Assembly (NCBI GenBank): GCA_025059715.1
Contig: JANXCE010000016.1
Span: 1 to 43,356 of the forward strand
Source: Caldimicrobium sp.
Lineage (GTDB): Bacteria; Desulfobacterota; Thermodesulfobacteria; Thermodesulfobacteriales; Thermodesulfobacteriaceae
Reading direction: 5' to 3'
DNA length: 43,356 nt
Shown: positions 1 through 7,656 of the stretch, in pieces
Numbering within the stretch: the first letter of the stretch is position 1
Layout of the letters: every line of letters begins with the position of its first letter
Notes under the pieces: generated by a model
The model's input: the letters and a program-made list of their open reading frames with translations, nothing else
What the model was told of the DNA's origin: nothing
The model's database searches: none
Program-made: the position numbers and the translations under genes

Positions 1-1
1 A

Positions 2-480
2 CCGAGGACACCAAAGAGGAAATGCTCAAAGAGGTGGCCACAGGAGGTAATAGAATTTATCCTGAGTTACAGGAGAGAACATCCTCGCATAGGCAAGGAA
101 AAGCTTAAGCCTTTGGTGGATAGATTTTGTAGGGAGAGGGGTATAGTTTTGGTAGCAGTATCTACGATTGGAAGGATTATAGAGTATTTGAAAGAAAGGG
201 GGTTGAGTTTGCAGGAGTGAGAGTAACATTAGGAGTAAGTTTAAGGCGATAGCTCCTTTTTGAGATAAGGGGCGCGCAGAGAGACTTTGGGAGTGAGTTA
301 TTAGGGGAATTGGCAAAGGAGCCTGAGAAGGAGAGAGTGGGTATGTAGAGAGGTTTGACCGAATGTTGGAGGAGGAGTTTATTGAGTATAGGGAGTGGAT
401 GTTGAAGGATGATTTGGAGGAGTTTAACAAGTGCATAGTGGTCTTGGGAATGTATTACCTTTGGAGTGGATTTGTTATAA
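2..480 (+). pseudogene. Decayed IS481/IS3-type transposase, cut by window edge
   Basis: Seen: the + strand frame from base 2 reads a basic segment, then P-Q-E-V-I-E-F-I, a tract HPRIGKEKLKPLVD and a STIGRII-YLKERGL helix-turn-helix-like segment, ending in a stop at about 220. After a gap with no usable frame, about 325-440 encodes GYVERFDRMLEEEF followed by DDLEEFNK. Family knowledge: the first block resembles the linker before the integrase core of IS481-like transposases, and the second resembles the region after the catalytic Glu (NG.vERF.rtl.eEF). Inference: the DDE core between them has been deleted and the tail is frameshifted (no readable RPH-AL block), so this is a relic. Exact IS family is uncertain. 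Confidence 0.6.
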
Positions 481-651
481 AGTTACAAATTTTACGAGCA
501 TTCCCCTCAGTCTAAAATCCTATGGATTTATACAAGGGGTTTATTTTGAGTGAAAAGGCATTATAATATAACGAGATTTTTTCACCAGTTCAAATAGGGT
601 GAGGGAGAAATCAATACTAAGTTAGATTTTGCCCTTGAGGAAAAACAAGTA

Positions 652-1365
652 TTGCTCAAGGCTTTATATGAGCATTTAGAAGAGAGCTTTAAAAATTTTG
701 TCTTTGCCTGTGAGAGGGGATGCAATTTCTGTTGCACTAATAGACTCTTTGTGACCTCCCTTGAAGCTAAGTTTATTTTCGATGTCCTTGAAGAGAGAGA
801 TTTTCTTCTTTGGAAAGATTATTCCTTTCCCATTCCAAGAATAACTCATAATCAAACGCTATGGTTGTATTTTCAAGGAGAGGAACCTCCATTTGAGGAA
901 TTTTCTGAGTTAACCAGTTGTCCCTTTTTAACCCAATCAGGTCTATGTGCCATTTATGAAAGGCGACCTCTTATGTGCAGAATTATGGTTTCCAAGAGGC
1001 AATGCACTCCTGATAACCCGGCAGAGCCACCTAAAGAAGCCTATCTCATGGGACTCCTTGCCTTACAGATTGTAGAAAATATAGATGTGGGAGGTTTATA
1101 CGGAAATCTTTTTTTGCTTTTAAATCTTTGGAAGGATTTTTATGGGGGAGTCATAGAAGAAATTCCCCCTTACTTTTTACCTACTCATACCTTTGAGGAA
1201 CTACCTCTTCTTCCTTCAGAGAGGGAACTTCGCACCTGGGTAGGAACCCTTTACCGCAAAAAACTTAACCTGGGTTTAACCTTTAGAGAATTGTTAGACC
1301 AGATAAGAAGAGACTTTAAAAAGACTCAGAGCCTAAGTTTTTTGGAAGATATCTTTACTTCATAA
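652..1365 (+). CDS. YkgJ-type cysteine-cluster protein
   Basis: Likely a metal-binding protein of the YkgJ family (putative Zn or Fe-S cluster protein) of unknown function. The N-terminal half shows the family cysteine pattern: CERGCNFCC near residues 23-31, then a later group SCPFL...GLCAIYERRPLMCR, the usual C-x(n)-C-x-Y-x-x-RP-x-x-C signature. About 237 residues. The start is unclear: TTG at 652 is the first common start codon, but the open frame runs back to 598 with an AGGGAG-like sequence near 602-607, so an unusual upstream start is possible. The stop is followed at once by the pyrK ATG, so the gene is probably translationally coupled to pyrK. Its job in a pyrimidine operon is unknown. 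Confidence 0.8.
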   Translation: MLKALYEHLEESFKNFVFACERGCNFCCTNRLFVTSLEAKFIFDVLEERDFLLWKDYSFPIPRITHNQTLWLYFQGEEPPFEEFSELTSCPFLTQSGLCAIYERRPLMCRIMVSKRQCTPDNPAEPPKEAYLMGLLALQIVENIDVGGLYGNLFLLLNLWKDFYGGVIEEIPPYFLPTHTFEELPLLPSERELRTWVGTLYRKKLNLGLTFRELLDQIRRDFKKTQSLSFLEDIFTS

Positions 1366-2133
1366 ATGAAAAAGGCTTTAGTTATAGAAAACGAACCACT
1401 AACGGAGAGGATTGGGCTACTGTCTCTAAAAGTTGATCAGCATCTTTGCATGGCATTTAATCCTGGGCAATTTCTCAAGATAGGACTTAGCGATGGAAGA
1501 TTTGATCCTCTTTTTCCCAGACCTTTTACGGTGCATTCCCTTCAGAAAAACACACTCAGAATTCTCTATCAGGTCGTTGGGAAAGGGACGAGGGCTTTAA
1601 GGATTATAAAGGCAGGTTCCTATGTAGAGGTCTTAGCTCCTTTAGGACAGCCTTATCCAAAGGATATAGAGTTTCCTTTAGCCCTTGTGGGTGGAGGAGT
1701 TGGTGTGGCTGGCTTTGGATTTCTCCTCGAGAGACTCTCCTCTCAGAGAAGGAAAGAGACTGCTCTTTATTATGGAGCCTCTAAGAGATCTGATCTTGTT
1801 AGATTGGATTATTTCAAGAGTTTTGAGGTTCCTCTAAGGTTAGCTACAGAGGATGGCTCTCTGGGATTTAAGGGATATATCACTGACTTATTAGAGAAGG
1901 ATCTAAAAGAGAGGTGCTTTAGAACTATAATTGCCTGTGGTCCCCTGCCGATGCTAAAAAGACTTAAAGAAAGTTTAAAGGGTAGTGGTATAAAGCTCTA
2001 TCTTTCTTTAGAGAATTTTATGGCCTGTGGAACGGGTTTTTGTATGGGGTGTGTGCTACCTAAGAGAAGTGGTGGCTATGTGCACCTCTGCAAGGATGGC
2101 CCAACCCTTTTAGCGGAAGAGATAGAACTCTAA
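1366..2133 (+). CDS. pyrK: Dihydroorotate dehydrogenase electron transfer subunit
   Basis: PyrK carries FAD and a [2Fe-2S] cluster and passes electrons between PyrD and NAD in class 1B dihydroorotate dehydrogenase (de novo pyrimidine synthesis, cytoplasm). Seen: an N-terminal FAD-binding beta-barrel with the FPRPFTVH block (R-P-F/Y-T type, near residue 55), a middle nucleotide-binding domain with GGGVGVAG, and a C-terminal cysteine cluster MACGTGFCMGC plus a later C in VHLCKDGP, as expected for the PyrK 2Fe-2S site. Length of 255 residues is normal. ATG directly abuts the stop of the preceding gene, and pyrD follows after 4 bases. PyrK next to PyrD supports class 1B rather than quinone-linked class 2. 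Confidence 0.93.
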   Translation: MKKALVIENEPLTERIGLLSLKVDQHLCMAFNPGQFLKIGLSDGRFDPLFPRPFTVHSLQKNTLRILYQVVGKGTRALRIIKAGSYVEVLAPLGQPYPKDIEFPLALVGGGVGVAGFGFLLERLSSQRRKETALYYGASKRSDLVRLDYFKSFEVPLRLATEDGSLGFKGYITDLLEKDLKERCFRTIIACGPLPMLKRLKESLKGSGIKLYLSLENFMACGTGFCMGCVLPKRSGGYVHLCKDGPTLLAEEIEL

Positions 2134-2137
2134 AAGA

Positions 2138-3043
2138 TTGAAAGCTTACTCTCAAGCAATGACTTGGAAAGTGGGAAATCTTGAGTTAAAAACTCCTATA
2201 ATTATTGCCTCAGGCACTTGGGGGCTTGGAGATACCCTTCTACAGTATCTCACTCCTCAGGAGTTGACTTATGCAGTTGGAGCCCTGGTTACTAAGGGGC
2301 TGTCTCTTGAACCTATGTCTGGCAATCCTCCTCCAAGGCTTATGGAAACTCCCTGCGGATTGATAAATTCTATTGGGCTTGAAAATCCGGGAATAAAGAC
2401 CTTTCTTGAAGATTATTATCCAAGGTTAAGGGAGCTCAAGATACCCCTAATTTTTAATCTTCATGGTAATAGCGAGGAAGAATTTATTCGCTTAGCTGAA
2501 ATTTTGAGGGAGGTAGGTGAGGAGGCAATAGAGTTGAATATTTCCTGTCCCAATGTGAAGAAGGGAGGTATATCCTTTTCTCAATCTCCAGAGGTAGTTT
2601 TTGAGTTGATAAGAGGGGTAAGAAAGGTTTTTGAGGGATTTATAGCGGTAAAACTTTCTCCGGTGGGACCGGTCATGGAGACTGCCTTAGCTTGTGAATC
2701 CGCAGGAGCGGATGCTCTAACTATAGCAAACACTTATCCTGCCCTTGGAATCATCTCTTATGAACCTCTGCGGATAATCAGGGGTGGGCTCTCTGGGCCC
2801 GCTATTAAACCCCTTACTTTGAGGCTGATCACTGAAGTTTCCTCAAGGATAAAGCTTCCCATAATAGCCTCCGGGGGTGTTATGTCTGGAAAAGATGTCT
2901 TTGATTATCTTTTAATGGGAGCTTCCGCCGTTCAAATAGGAACTGCCAATTTAATTGATCCTTGGAGTCCTATAAAAATTTACGAAGAAATAAAGGAGCT
3001 TCTTAGGTCCTATGGAAGACTACTTGATAAGGGTAATACCTAA
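2138..3043 (+). CDS. pyrD: Dihydroorotate dehydrogenase catalytic subunit
   Basis: PyrD oxidises dihydroorotate to orotate with FMN. Seen: a TIM-barrel protein of about 300 residues with the class 1 blocks PIIIASGTWG, GLINSIGLENPG, LNISCPNVK (the catalytic Cys of class 1B) and the phosphate-binding PIIASGGVMSG near the C-terminus, followed by AVQIGTANL. Start: TTG at 2138 lies 4 bases after pyrK; ATG at 2159 (MTWKVGNL) is an alternative that would drop seven residues. The 3' end overlaps hslO by 32 bases in another frame, so translation is probably coupled. Confidence 0.93.
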   Translation: MKAYSQAMTWKVGNLELKTPIIIASGTWGLGDTLLQYLTPQELTYAVGALVTKGLSLEPMSGNPPPRLMETPCGLINSIGLENPGIKTFLEDYYPRLRELKIPLIFNLHGNSEEEFIRLAEILREVGEEAIELNISCPNVKKGGISFSQSPEVVFELIRGVRKVFEGFIAVKLSPVGPVMETALACESAGADALTIANTYPALGIISYEPLRIIRGGLSGPAIKPLTLRLITEVSSRIKLPIIASGGVMSGKDVFDYLLMGASAVQIGTANLIDPWSPIKIYEEIKELLRSYGRLLDKGNT

Positions 3044-3887
3044 GAACTTTAATTTTAGAGCCTTTGGAGTGATGCTGACTAAAACTGTGGAGGAGGTTAG
3101 GCAACTGCAGGGCTTGAGTCCCATAGCTACAGCTGCCTTGGGAAGAGCAATGGCAGGGGCTTGTTTGCTCTCCGCAGATCTGAAATTTGGAAGAATTTTT
3201 CTTCAAATAAGGGGAGACGGGCCTTTGGAAGAAATTCTTGCAGAGGCAACAGCCTCTGGTGCCCTAAGGGGTATGGTTAAAAATCCCGCTGTTTTTCTTC
3301 CATTAGACTCTAAAAAGTTACCGGTGGGGAAAGCGGTAGGTAAAAAGGGCTTTATCAATGTAATAAAGGATTTTGGACTAAAGGATCTATACCAAAGCTC
3401 CATTGAACTTTTAACCGGAGAAATTGCCGAAGATGTAGCCTACTATTTAACAGTTTCAGAACAAATTCCCTCCGCTTGTGCTTTAGGAGTTTTAGTAGGA
3501 AAGGAGGGAGAAGTCCTACAAGCTGGAGGTTATTTGATTCAGAAATTACCCGAAACTATTGAGGAAGAAGTGCATTATTTAGAGGAGAAACTATCAAAGC
3601 TTCCTCCCATCACTACACTTCTAAGTGAGGGACTTTCTATAGAAAGGATATTAGAGCAGATTTTTGGTGAAATTGAGATTTTAGAGAAGAGAAAGATTTA
3701 TTTTTGCTGTTCCTGCAGTGAAGGAAGAGTGGAAAGGGTTCTTATAGCCTTGGGTGAAAGGGAGCTTGAAGAAATCCTTAAAGAGGGAAAACCTGTGGAG
3801 GTAACCTGTGAATTTTGTAAAAAAGTATATCTAATACCCTTGGAGAGGATTAAAAAATTAAAGGACCTTATATCGATGAAAGGGTAA
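3012..3887 (+). CDS. hslO: Redox-regulated chaperone Hsp33
   Basis: Hsp33 is a cytoplasmic holdase activated when its zinc-binding cysteines are oxidised. Seen: 291 residues, normal for the family. The N-terminal domain is followed by a C-terminal switch with a C-x-C pair (Cys233 and Cys235, plus an extra Cys232) and a C-x-x-C pair (Cys266 and Cys269), the expected four zinc ligands. The ATG at 3012 lies inside the end of pyrD, a 32-base overlap. The gene links a pyrimidine operon with oxidative-stress protection; similar functions (KatG, Sec-peroxiredoxin) occur elsewhere in the window. Confidence 0.93.
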   Translation: MEDYLIRVIPKNFNFRAFGVMLTKTVEEVRQLQGLSPIATAALGRAMAGACLLSADLKFGRIFLQIRGDGPLEEILAEATASGALRGMVKNPAVFLPLDSKKLPVGKAVGKKGFINVIKDFGLKDLYQSSIELLTGEIAEDVAYYLTVSEQIPSACALGVLVGKEGEVLQAGGYLIQKLPETIEEEVHYLEEKLSKLPPITTLLSEGLSIERILEQIFGEIEILEKRKIYFCCSCSEGRVERVLIALGERELEEILKEGKPVEVTCEFCKKVYLIPLERIKKLKDLISMKG

Positions 3888-3945
3888 ATTAGCAAGAAGT
3901 ATAAGCCTTAACCAAAGGAGAATTATAAGTCCTTGAGGAGGAACT

Positions 3946-5016
3946 TTGAAAAGGCTTAGAATCCTCTTTGACCTTCTAAAAGATGGAGTTGATAAAGGTG
4001 TCTTTCCCGGAGCAGTGGCTGGAATTTTTAATCAGGGATCAACTTATATTATCTCTGCAGGTTATGCCTCTTACACTCCCTTTTTAGAGCCCCTGGAAGA
4101 GGATATGATTTTTGATTTAGCCTCTCTAACTAAACCCCTAGCCTTAGGCCTAACCTTGATTAACCTTATGGGGGAATCTTCCCTAATAGACCTATATAAA
4201 CCCTTAAAGGATTACCTTCCAGTTGAAGGTCCTTTGGGTGAGATCCCTCTTTTTAGATTTCTCAATCATACCTCAGGGCTTAAAGCCTGGTGCCCCTTTT
4301 ATAAAGAGAGGCCTCTCACCTTACAGAAAATTATTTATACTATCCTTAATCTTCCTTTGGAATATAAACCTGGTGAGAAATACTTATATTCAGATCTGAA
4401 TTTTTTTGTTGTTACCTACCTGTTAGAACATATATACGGAGAGCCCTTTGAGGTTCTCTTTAACAAAACAAAAGAAAAGTTGAGTTTAAAAAAAAGAGAA
4501 GTTCTTTTGTTCAATCCCCTAAGAAAGGGCATTGATCCAGAGCGAATAGTTCCTACCTCTGTGGATTGGGAAAGTGGTAAACTTTTAAGAGGCTTAGCGG
4601 AAGATGAAAACACCAGAGCGCTTTCAGGAGTGAGCGGAACTGCTGGTTTGTTCGGAAATGTCTACGGAGTATTAGCAGTGCTTAAAGTTTTGCTTGATGT
4701 TTACTGCGGTTTAAGCAATATTTTAAATCGAGAAATTTGTAGGATCTTTTTTGAGTTTGAAGATCCCTCCTCTTGTTTTACTTTAACCTTTATGAAACCC
4801 TCAAAAGAAGGGCACTCCGCTACAGGCGGAGTTTTCTCCTCAAAAACTGTAGGTCATCTTGGCTATACAGGATGTTCCTTTTTTATGGATTTGGAGAGAG
4901 GTTTAATTGTGGTTCTCTTATCTAACAGAGTGCATCCCTATAGGTGTAATGAAGCAATAAAGGAGTTTAGACCTCAGTTTCACCGATGTGTGGTTGAAGC
5001 CCTGGGAAAGGTTTGA
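3946..5016 (+). CDS. Beta-lactamase-family serine hydrolase
   Basis: Class C beta-lactamase/DD-peptidase-like fold; the physiological substrate cannot be told from sequence (esterase, peptidase or cell-wall amidase are all possible). Seen: SLTK in DLASLTKPLALG (near residue 64; Ser and Lys of the S-x-x-K motif), YSDLN near residue 146 (equivalent of Y-x-N), and HLGYTG near residue 304 (equivalent of the H/K-x-G motif). No signal peptide is obvious, so it may be cytoplasmic. 356 residues. TTG start at 3946, well spaced from a GAGGAGG sequence just upstream. Separate transcription from hslO is possible (about 58-base gap). Confidence 0.85.
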   Translation: MKRLRILFDLLKDGVDKGVFPGAVAGIFNQGSTYIISAGYASYTPFLEPLEEDMIFDLASLTKPLALGLTLINLMGESSLIDLYKPLKDYLPVEGPLGEIPLFRFLNHTSGLKAWCPFYKERPLTLQKIIYTILNLPLEYKPGEKYLYSDLNFFVVTYLLEHIYGEPFEVLFNKTKEKLSLKKREVLLFNPLRKGIDPERIVPTSVDWESGKLLRGLAEDENTRALSGVSGTAGLFGNVYGVLAVLKVLLDVYCGLSNILNREICRIFFEFEDPSSCFTLTFMKPSKEGHSATGGVFSSKTVGHLGYTGCSFFMDLERGLIVVLLSNRVHPYRCNEAIKEFRPQFHRCVVEALGKV

Positions 5017-5218
5017 AAGTGTTTTTTAATTAAAGAGGTTTTGTGATGGGATTAGAGGCCTCTTGTAGGTTTGAATTCAATTGACTTGAATTTAAAGAGA
5101 GATTGAACAAGGCTTAGGGATATGTAGATGGATTAGGAGGAAGAATTATTAGAAAAAGGAGAGATACCCCTGTATGTATAGGCAAAAGGGTAAACTTAAA
5201 ACATCTAGTGGAGGAGTT

Positions 5219-6511
5219 ATGCGAGTAATCCTAAACCAAGAGGAAATACCGAAGAAATGGTTTAACATTGTGCCCTATTTACCTGAGCCCTTACCACCAC
5301 CTTTAGATCCTAAGACAGGTAAACCTGTAGGACCTGAGAGTCTCTTAGCTATATTTCCGGAGCCCATTGTAGAGCAAGAAGTAACCGAACAAGAGTGGAT
5401 TAATATACCAGAGGAGGTATTAAAGGTCTATTCCCTATGGAGGCCCACTCCTCTAAACCGAGCAGAAAATTTAGAAAAATTCCTTGGAACTCCTGCCAAG
5501 ATTTTTTATAAATATGAGGGGGTTTCTCCTCCGGGGAGTCATAAGCCAAATACCGCGGTTGCACAGGCTTATTTTAATAAAATTTCAGGCATAAAGAGGC
5601 TTACTACTGAGACTGGTGCTGGTCAGTGGGGAAGTTCCTTGGCCTTTGCAACGCAATTCTTTGGTCTTGAATGTGAAGTATATATGGTTAGAGCAAGTTA
5701 TAAGCAAAAACCCTATCGAAGGATATTAATGGAGATTTGGAAGGCAAAGGTTATTGCCTCTCCTTCATTGGAGACTGAAGCGGGAAAAAAATTTTTAGAA
5801 GAAGATCCGGAACATCCTGGAAGTCTTGGCATTGCTATTAGTGAAGCCATTGAAAGAGCACTCCAATCAAGGGATACAAAGTATGCCTTAGGAAGCGTTT
5901 TAAATCACGTGCTTTTACATCAAACGATAATTGGGCTTGAGGCAGAAATTCAGATGCAAAAGCTTGGGCTTTATCCCGATTATGTGGTAGGTTGTGTTGG
6001 AGGAGGGAGTAATTTTGCCGGGCTTGCCTTTCCCTTCTTAAAGAGGAAGATAACTGGTGAAAAGCCCCATACAGAGTTTTGGGCGGTAGAGCCTGAAGCC
6101 TGTCCTACCCTTACCAAGGGAGAGTATCGCTATGATTTTGGAGACACGGTGGGTCTAACTCCACTGATAAAGATGTATACCCTTGGTGCAGATTTTGTGC
6201 CTCCTCCTATTCATGCAGGAGGATTGCGCTATCACGGAGATGCCCCCCTTTTGTGCCTCCTTTATCATCATGGATTTATTAAAGCCAAGGCTTACTCCCA
6301 AAGGGAGGTTTTCTCCGCAGGAACTCTCTTTGCAAGAACTGAGGGCATAGTGCCAGCTCCTGAATCGACTCATGCTATCAAAAAGGTATTGGATATTGCC
6401 TTGGAATGTAAGGAGAGAAGAGAGGAAAAGATTATCCTCTTTAACCTCTCTGGACATGGTTATTTCGATCTCTCCGCCTATGACGCCTATTTAAAGGGAG
6501 AACTTTTTTAA
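5219..6511 (+). CDS. trpB: Tryptophan synthase beta-like protein TrpB2
   Basis: PLP-dependent enzyme converting indole and serine to tryptophan, of the TrpB2 class that is longer at the N-terminus and often acts without TrpA. Seen: the [10 protein letters not shown] block with the PLP lysine, a glycine-rich [13 protein letters not shown] segment, [10 protein letters not shown] (phosphate-binding), the [10 protein letters not shown] segment typical of TrpB2, and [11 protein letters not shown] at the C-terminus. The open frame extends to 5174, but ATG at 5219 has a GGAGG five or six bases upstream and gives the usual TrpB2 N-terminus, so it is preferred (430 residues). No trpA or other trp genes are adjacent; it stands alone with about 200 bases upstream. 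Confidence 0.9.
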   Translation: MRVILNQEEIPKKWFNIVPYLPEPLPPPLDPKTGKPVGPESLLAIFPEPIVEQEVTEQEWINIPEEVLKVYSLWRPTPLNRAENLEKFLGTPAKIFYKYEGVSPPGSHKPNTAVAQAYFNKISGIKRLTTETGAGQWGSSLAFATQFFGLECEVYMVRASYKQKPYRRILMEIWKAKVIASPSLETEAGKKFLEEDPEHPGSLGIAISEAIERALQSRDTKYALGSVLNHVLLHQTIIGLEAEIQMQKLGLYPDYVVGCVGGGSNFAGLAFPFLKRKITGEKPHTEFWAVEPEACPTLTKGEYRYDFGDTVGLTPLIKMYTLGADFVPPPIHAGGLRYHGDAPLLCLLYHHGFIKAKAYSQREVFSAGTLFARTEGIVPAPESTHAIKKVLDIALECKERREEKIILFNLSGHGYFDLSAYDAYLKGELF

Positions 6512-6529
6512 AGAGGATTCACACCTTCT

Positions 6530-6559
6530 TGAAAAATTTTGAAAAATGATTATTTAATA
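6530..6559 (+). promoter_or_regulatory. Possible promoter of rhodanese gene
   Basis: TTGAAA at about 6530 and TTTAAT at about 6554 are spaced roughly 18 bases apart, upstream of a strong AAGGAGGTG ribosome site before the ATG at 6596. Sigma-70-like, judged by eye only. Confidence 0.35.
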
Positions 6560-6595
6560 GGCAGTGTAAATTAATAACTAATAAGGAGGTGGGTT

Positions 6596-7072
6596 ATGCT
6601 AAAAAGAGTTATCTTTCTATTTTATTTCTTAATTTTTTCAAGTTTTGGTCTATCTATGGCATATGATAAAGAATTAGCCAAACGTTTTGATCAAATGTTC
6701 TCTATGATGACCCCAGAGATTATTGCCAAGAGACCCTGTCAAGTAACAACAACCCAGCTTATTGAGATGATTAAGAAAAAGGAGCCCTTTATTATTTTAG
6801 ATGTGAGAACTCCTCAGGAAACCGCCATTGTGGGAGTTACTTGGAAGGATAAACTTGAGATTCCCATGGATAAGGTGTTTAAGCCTGAAAACTTAGCTAA
6901 ATTACCCAAAGATAGAAAGATTGTAGTGGTTTGTCATACGGGAGATAGGGCAGCAGCTGTAGTAGTAGCCCTTCGAGCTATAGGCTTTGAGCAGGCCTTT
7001 CAGTTCAAAGGTGGTATTGCAGAGATGGCCAGAGAAGTTGGAAGAAGTCTGGGGCTCACCGTCTTTGAATAG
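6596..7072 (+). CDS. Exported rhodanese-like protein
   Basis: Single-domain sulfurtransferase, probably secreted to the periplasm. Seen: an N-terminal signal peptide of about 22 residues (KR, then a hydrophobic stretch ending S-M-A), a rhodanese domain with FIILDVRTPQE near residue 70, and an active-site loop VVCHTGDRAA near residue 120, matching the C-x-x-G-x-R form in which Cys carries the persulfide. 158 residues. Strong AAGGAGG ribosome site eight or so bases before the ATG. In a sulfur-metabolising organism it may handle periplasmic thiosulfate, sulfane sulfur or cyanide; this is inference. Confidence 0.88.
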   Translation: MLKRVIFLFYFLIFSSFGLSMAYDKELAKRFDQMFSMMTPEIIAKRPCQVTTTQLIEMIKKKEPFIILDVRTPQETAIVGVTWKDKLEIPMDKVFKPENLAKLPKDRKIVVVCHTGDRAAAVVVALRAIGFEQAFQFKGGIAEMAREVGRSLGLTVFE

Positions 7073-7079
7073 GCATCTA

Positions 7080-7105
7080 AAGGGGGAAATTTTCCCCCTC
7101 AGAGT
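7080..7105 (+). terminator. Hairpin after rhodanese gene
   Basis: A near-perfect inverted repeat GGGGGAAA / TTTTCCCCC at 7081-7098 lies a few bases after the rhodanese stop. The U-tract is poor (a T-rich stretch comes about 15 bases later), so it is a probable but not classic terminator. Confidence 0.5.
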
Positions 7106-7193
7106 TTAACTATTTTTCTTTTCAAATTTCTTAGGATTGGTTCCCAGAATCAAATTAGAATGTATAATTGCACCAAGAGAGAGCTAAAGGGAA

Positions 7194-7652
7194 ATGGAAT
7201 ATTTAGATCTTGTGGTTATGGACGAAAAGGGAGAAGAGGTTACTTTGCGAAGATTCTTGAGGGGTTTAACAGTAATTTATTTTTATCCAAGGGATAACAC
7301 CCCGGGTTGAACAGCGGAGGCCTTGGAATTTAATGAAAGGCTGGATGCCTTTTATGACCATGGTGTTCAGATCATAGGAATTAGTAAGGATTCTCCTGAG
7401 AGTCATAGAAAGTTTAAGGCGGAAAAGGGAATTTTATTTCCCCTGTTGAGTGATCCTAAGTTAGAGCTACATAGAGCCTTCGGAGTATTAGGAGTTAAGA
7501 GATCCCCTGGGAGGAATGTAGAGAGAGTTATCAGGAGTACCTTCATTTTGAACGAAAGCGGTGCCATAATTTGGAGTAAGAAAGGAGTTAAAGTAAAGGG
7601 ACATGGGGAAGAGGTATTACGAATTGTAAAGGGGCTTACAAAGGGAGCATAA
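7194..7652 (+). CDS. bcp: Selenocysteine-containing peroxiredoxin (BCP/PrxQ type)
   Basis: Thiol/selenol peroxidase reducing hydroperoxides. Seen: ATG at 7194 opens a frame that is continuous to TAA at 7650 except for one TGA at 7308-7310 (codon 39). The residues around it are YPRDNTPG-U-TAEA, exactly the BCP/PrxQ active-site block, whose peroxidatic Cys is replaced by the UGA codon. The downstream block with IIGISKDSPESHRKF and LLSDPKLELHRAFGV is also typical. Total 152 residues, normal for BCP. A gene caller would start the gene after the TGA and lose the active site. tRNA-Sec is encoded 5 kb away, supporting read-through as Sec. No resolving Cys is seen a few residues downstream (T40-A-E-A-L), so it is probably a 1-Cys-like enzyme. 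Confidence 0.88.
7308..7342 (+). promoter_or_regulatory. UGA Sec codon and candidate SECIS hairpin
   Basis: The TGA (7308-7310) is followed by a possible stem 7319-7324 with 7337-7342 (GGCCTT with AAGGCT, one G-U pair) and a 12-base loop, starting about nine bases after the UGA. This position suits a bacterial SECIS, which lies within the coding region just 3' of the UGA. Recognition by SelB is inferred. Confidence 0.55.
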
Positions 7653-7656
7653 ATCA

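Noticed and set aside
7323-7652. Peroxiredoxin starting after the TGA
   Set aside because: That start removes the active-site strand and the peroxidatic residue; the frame upstream through TGA gives a complete BCP.
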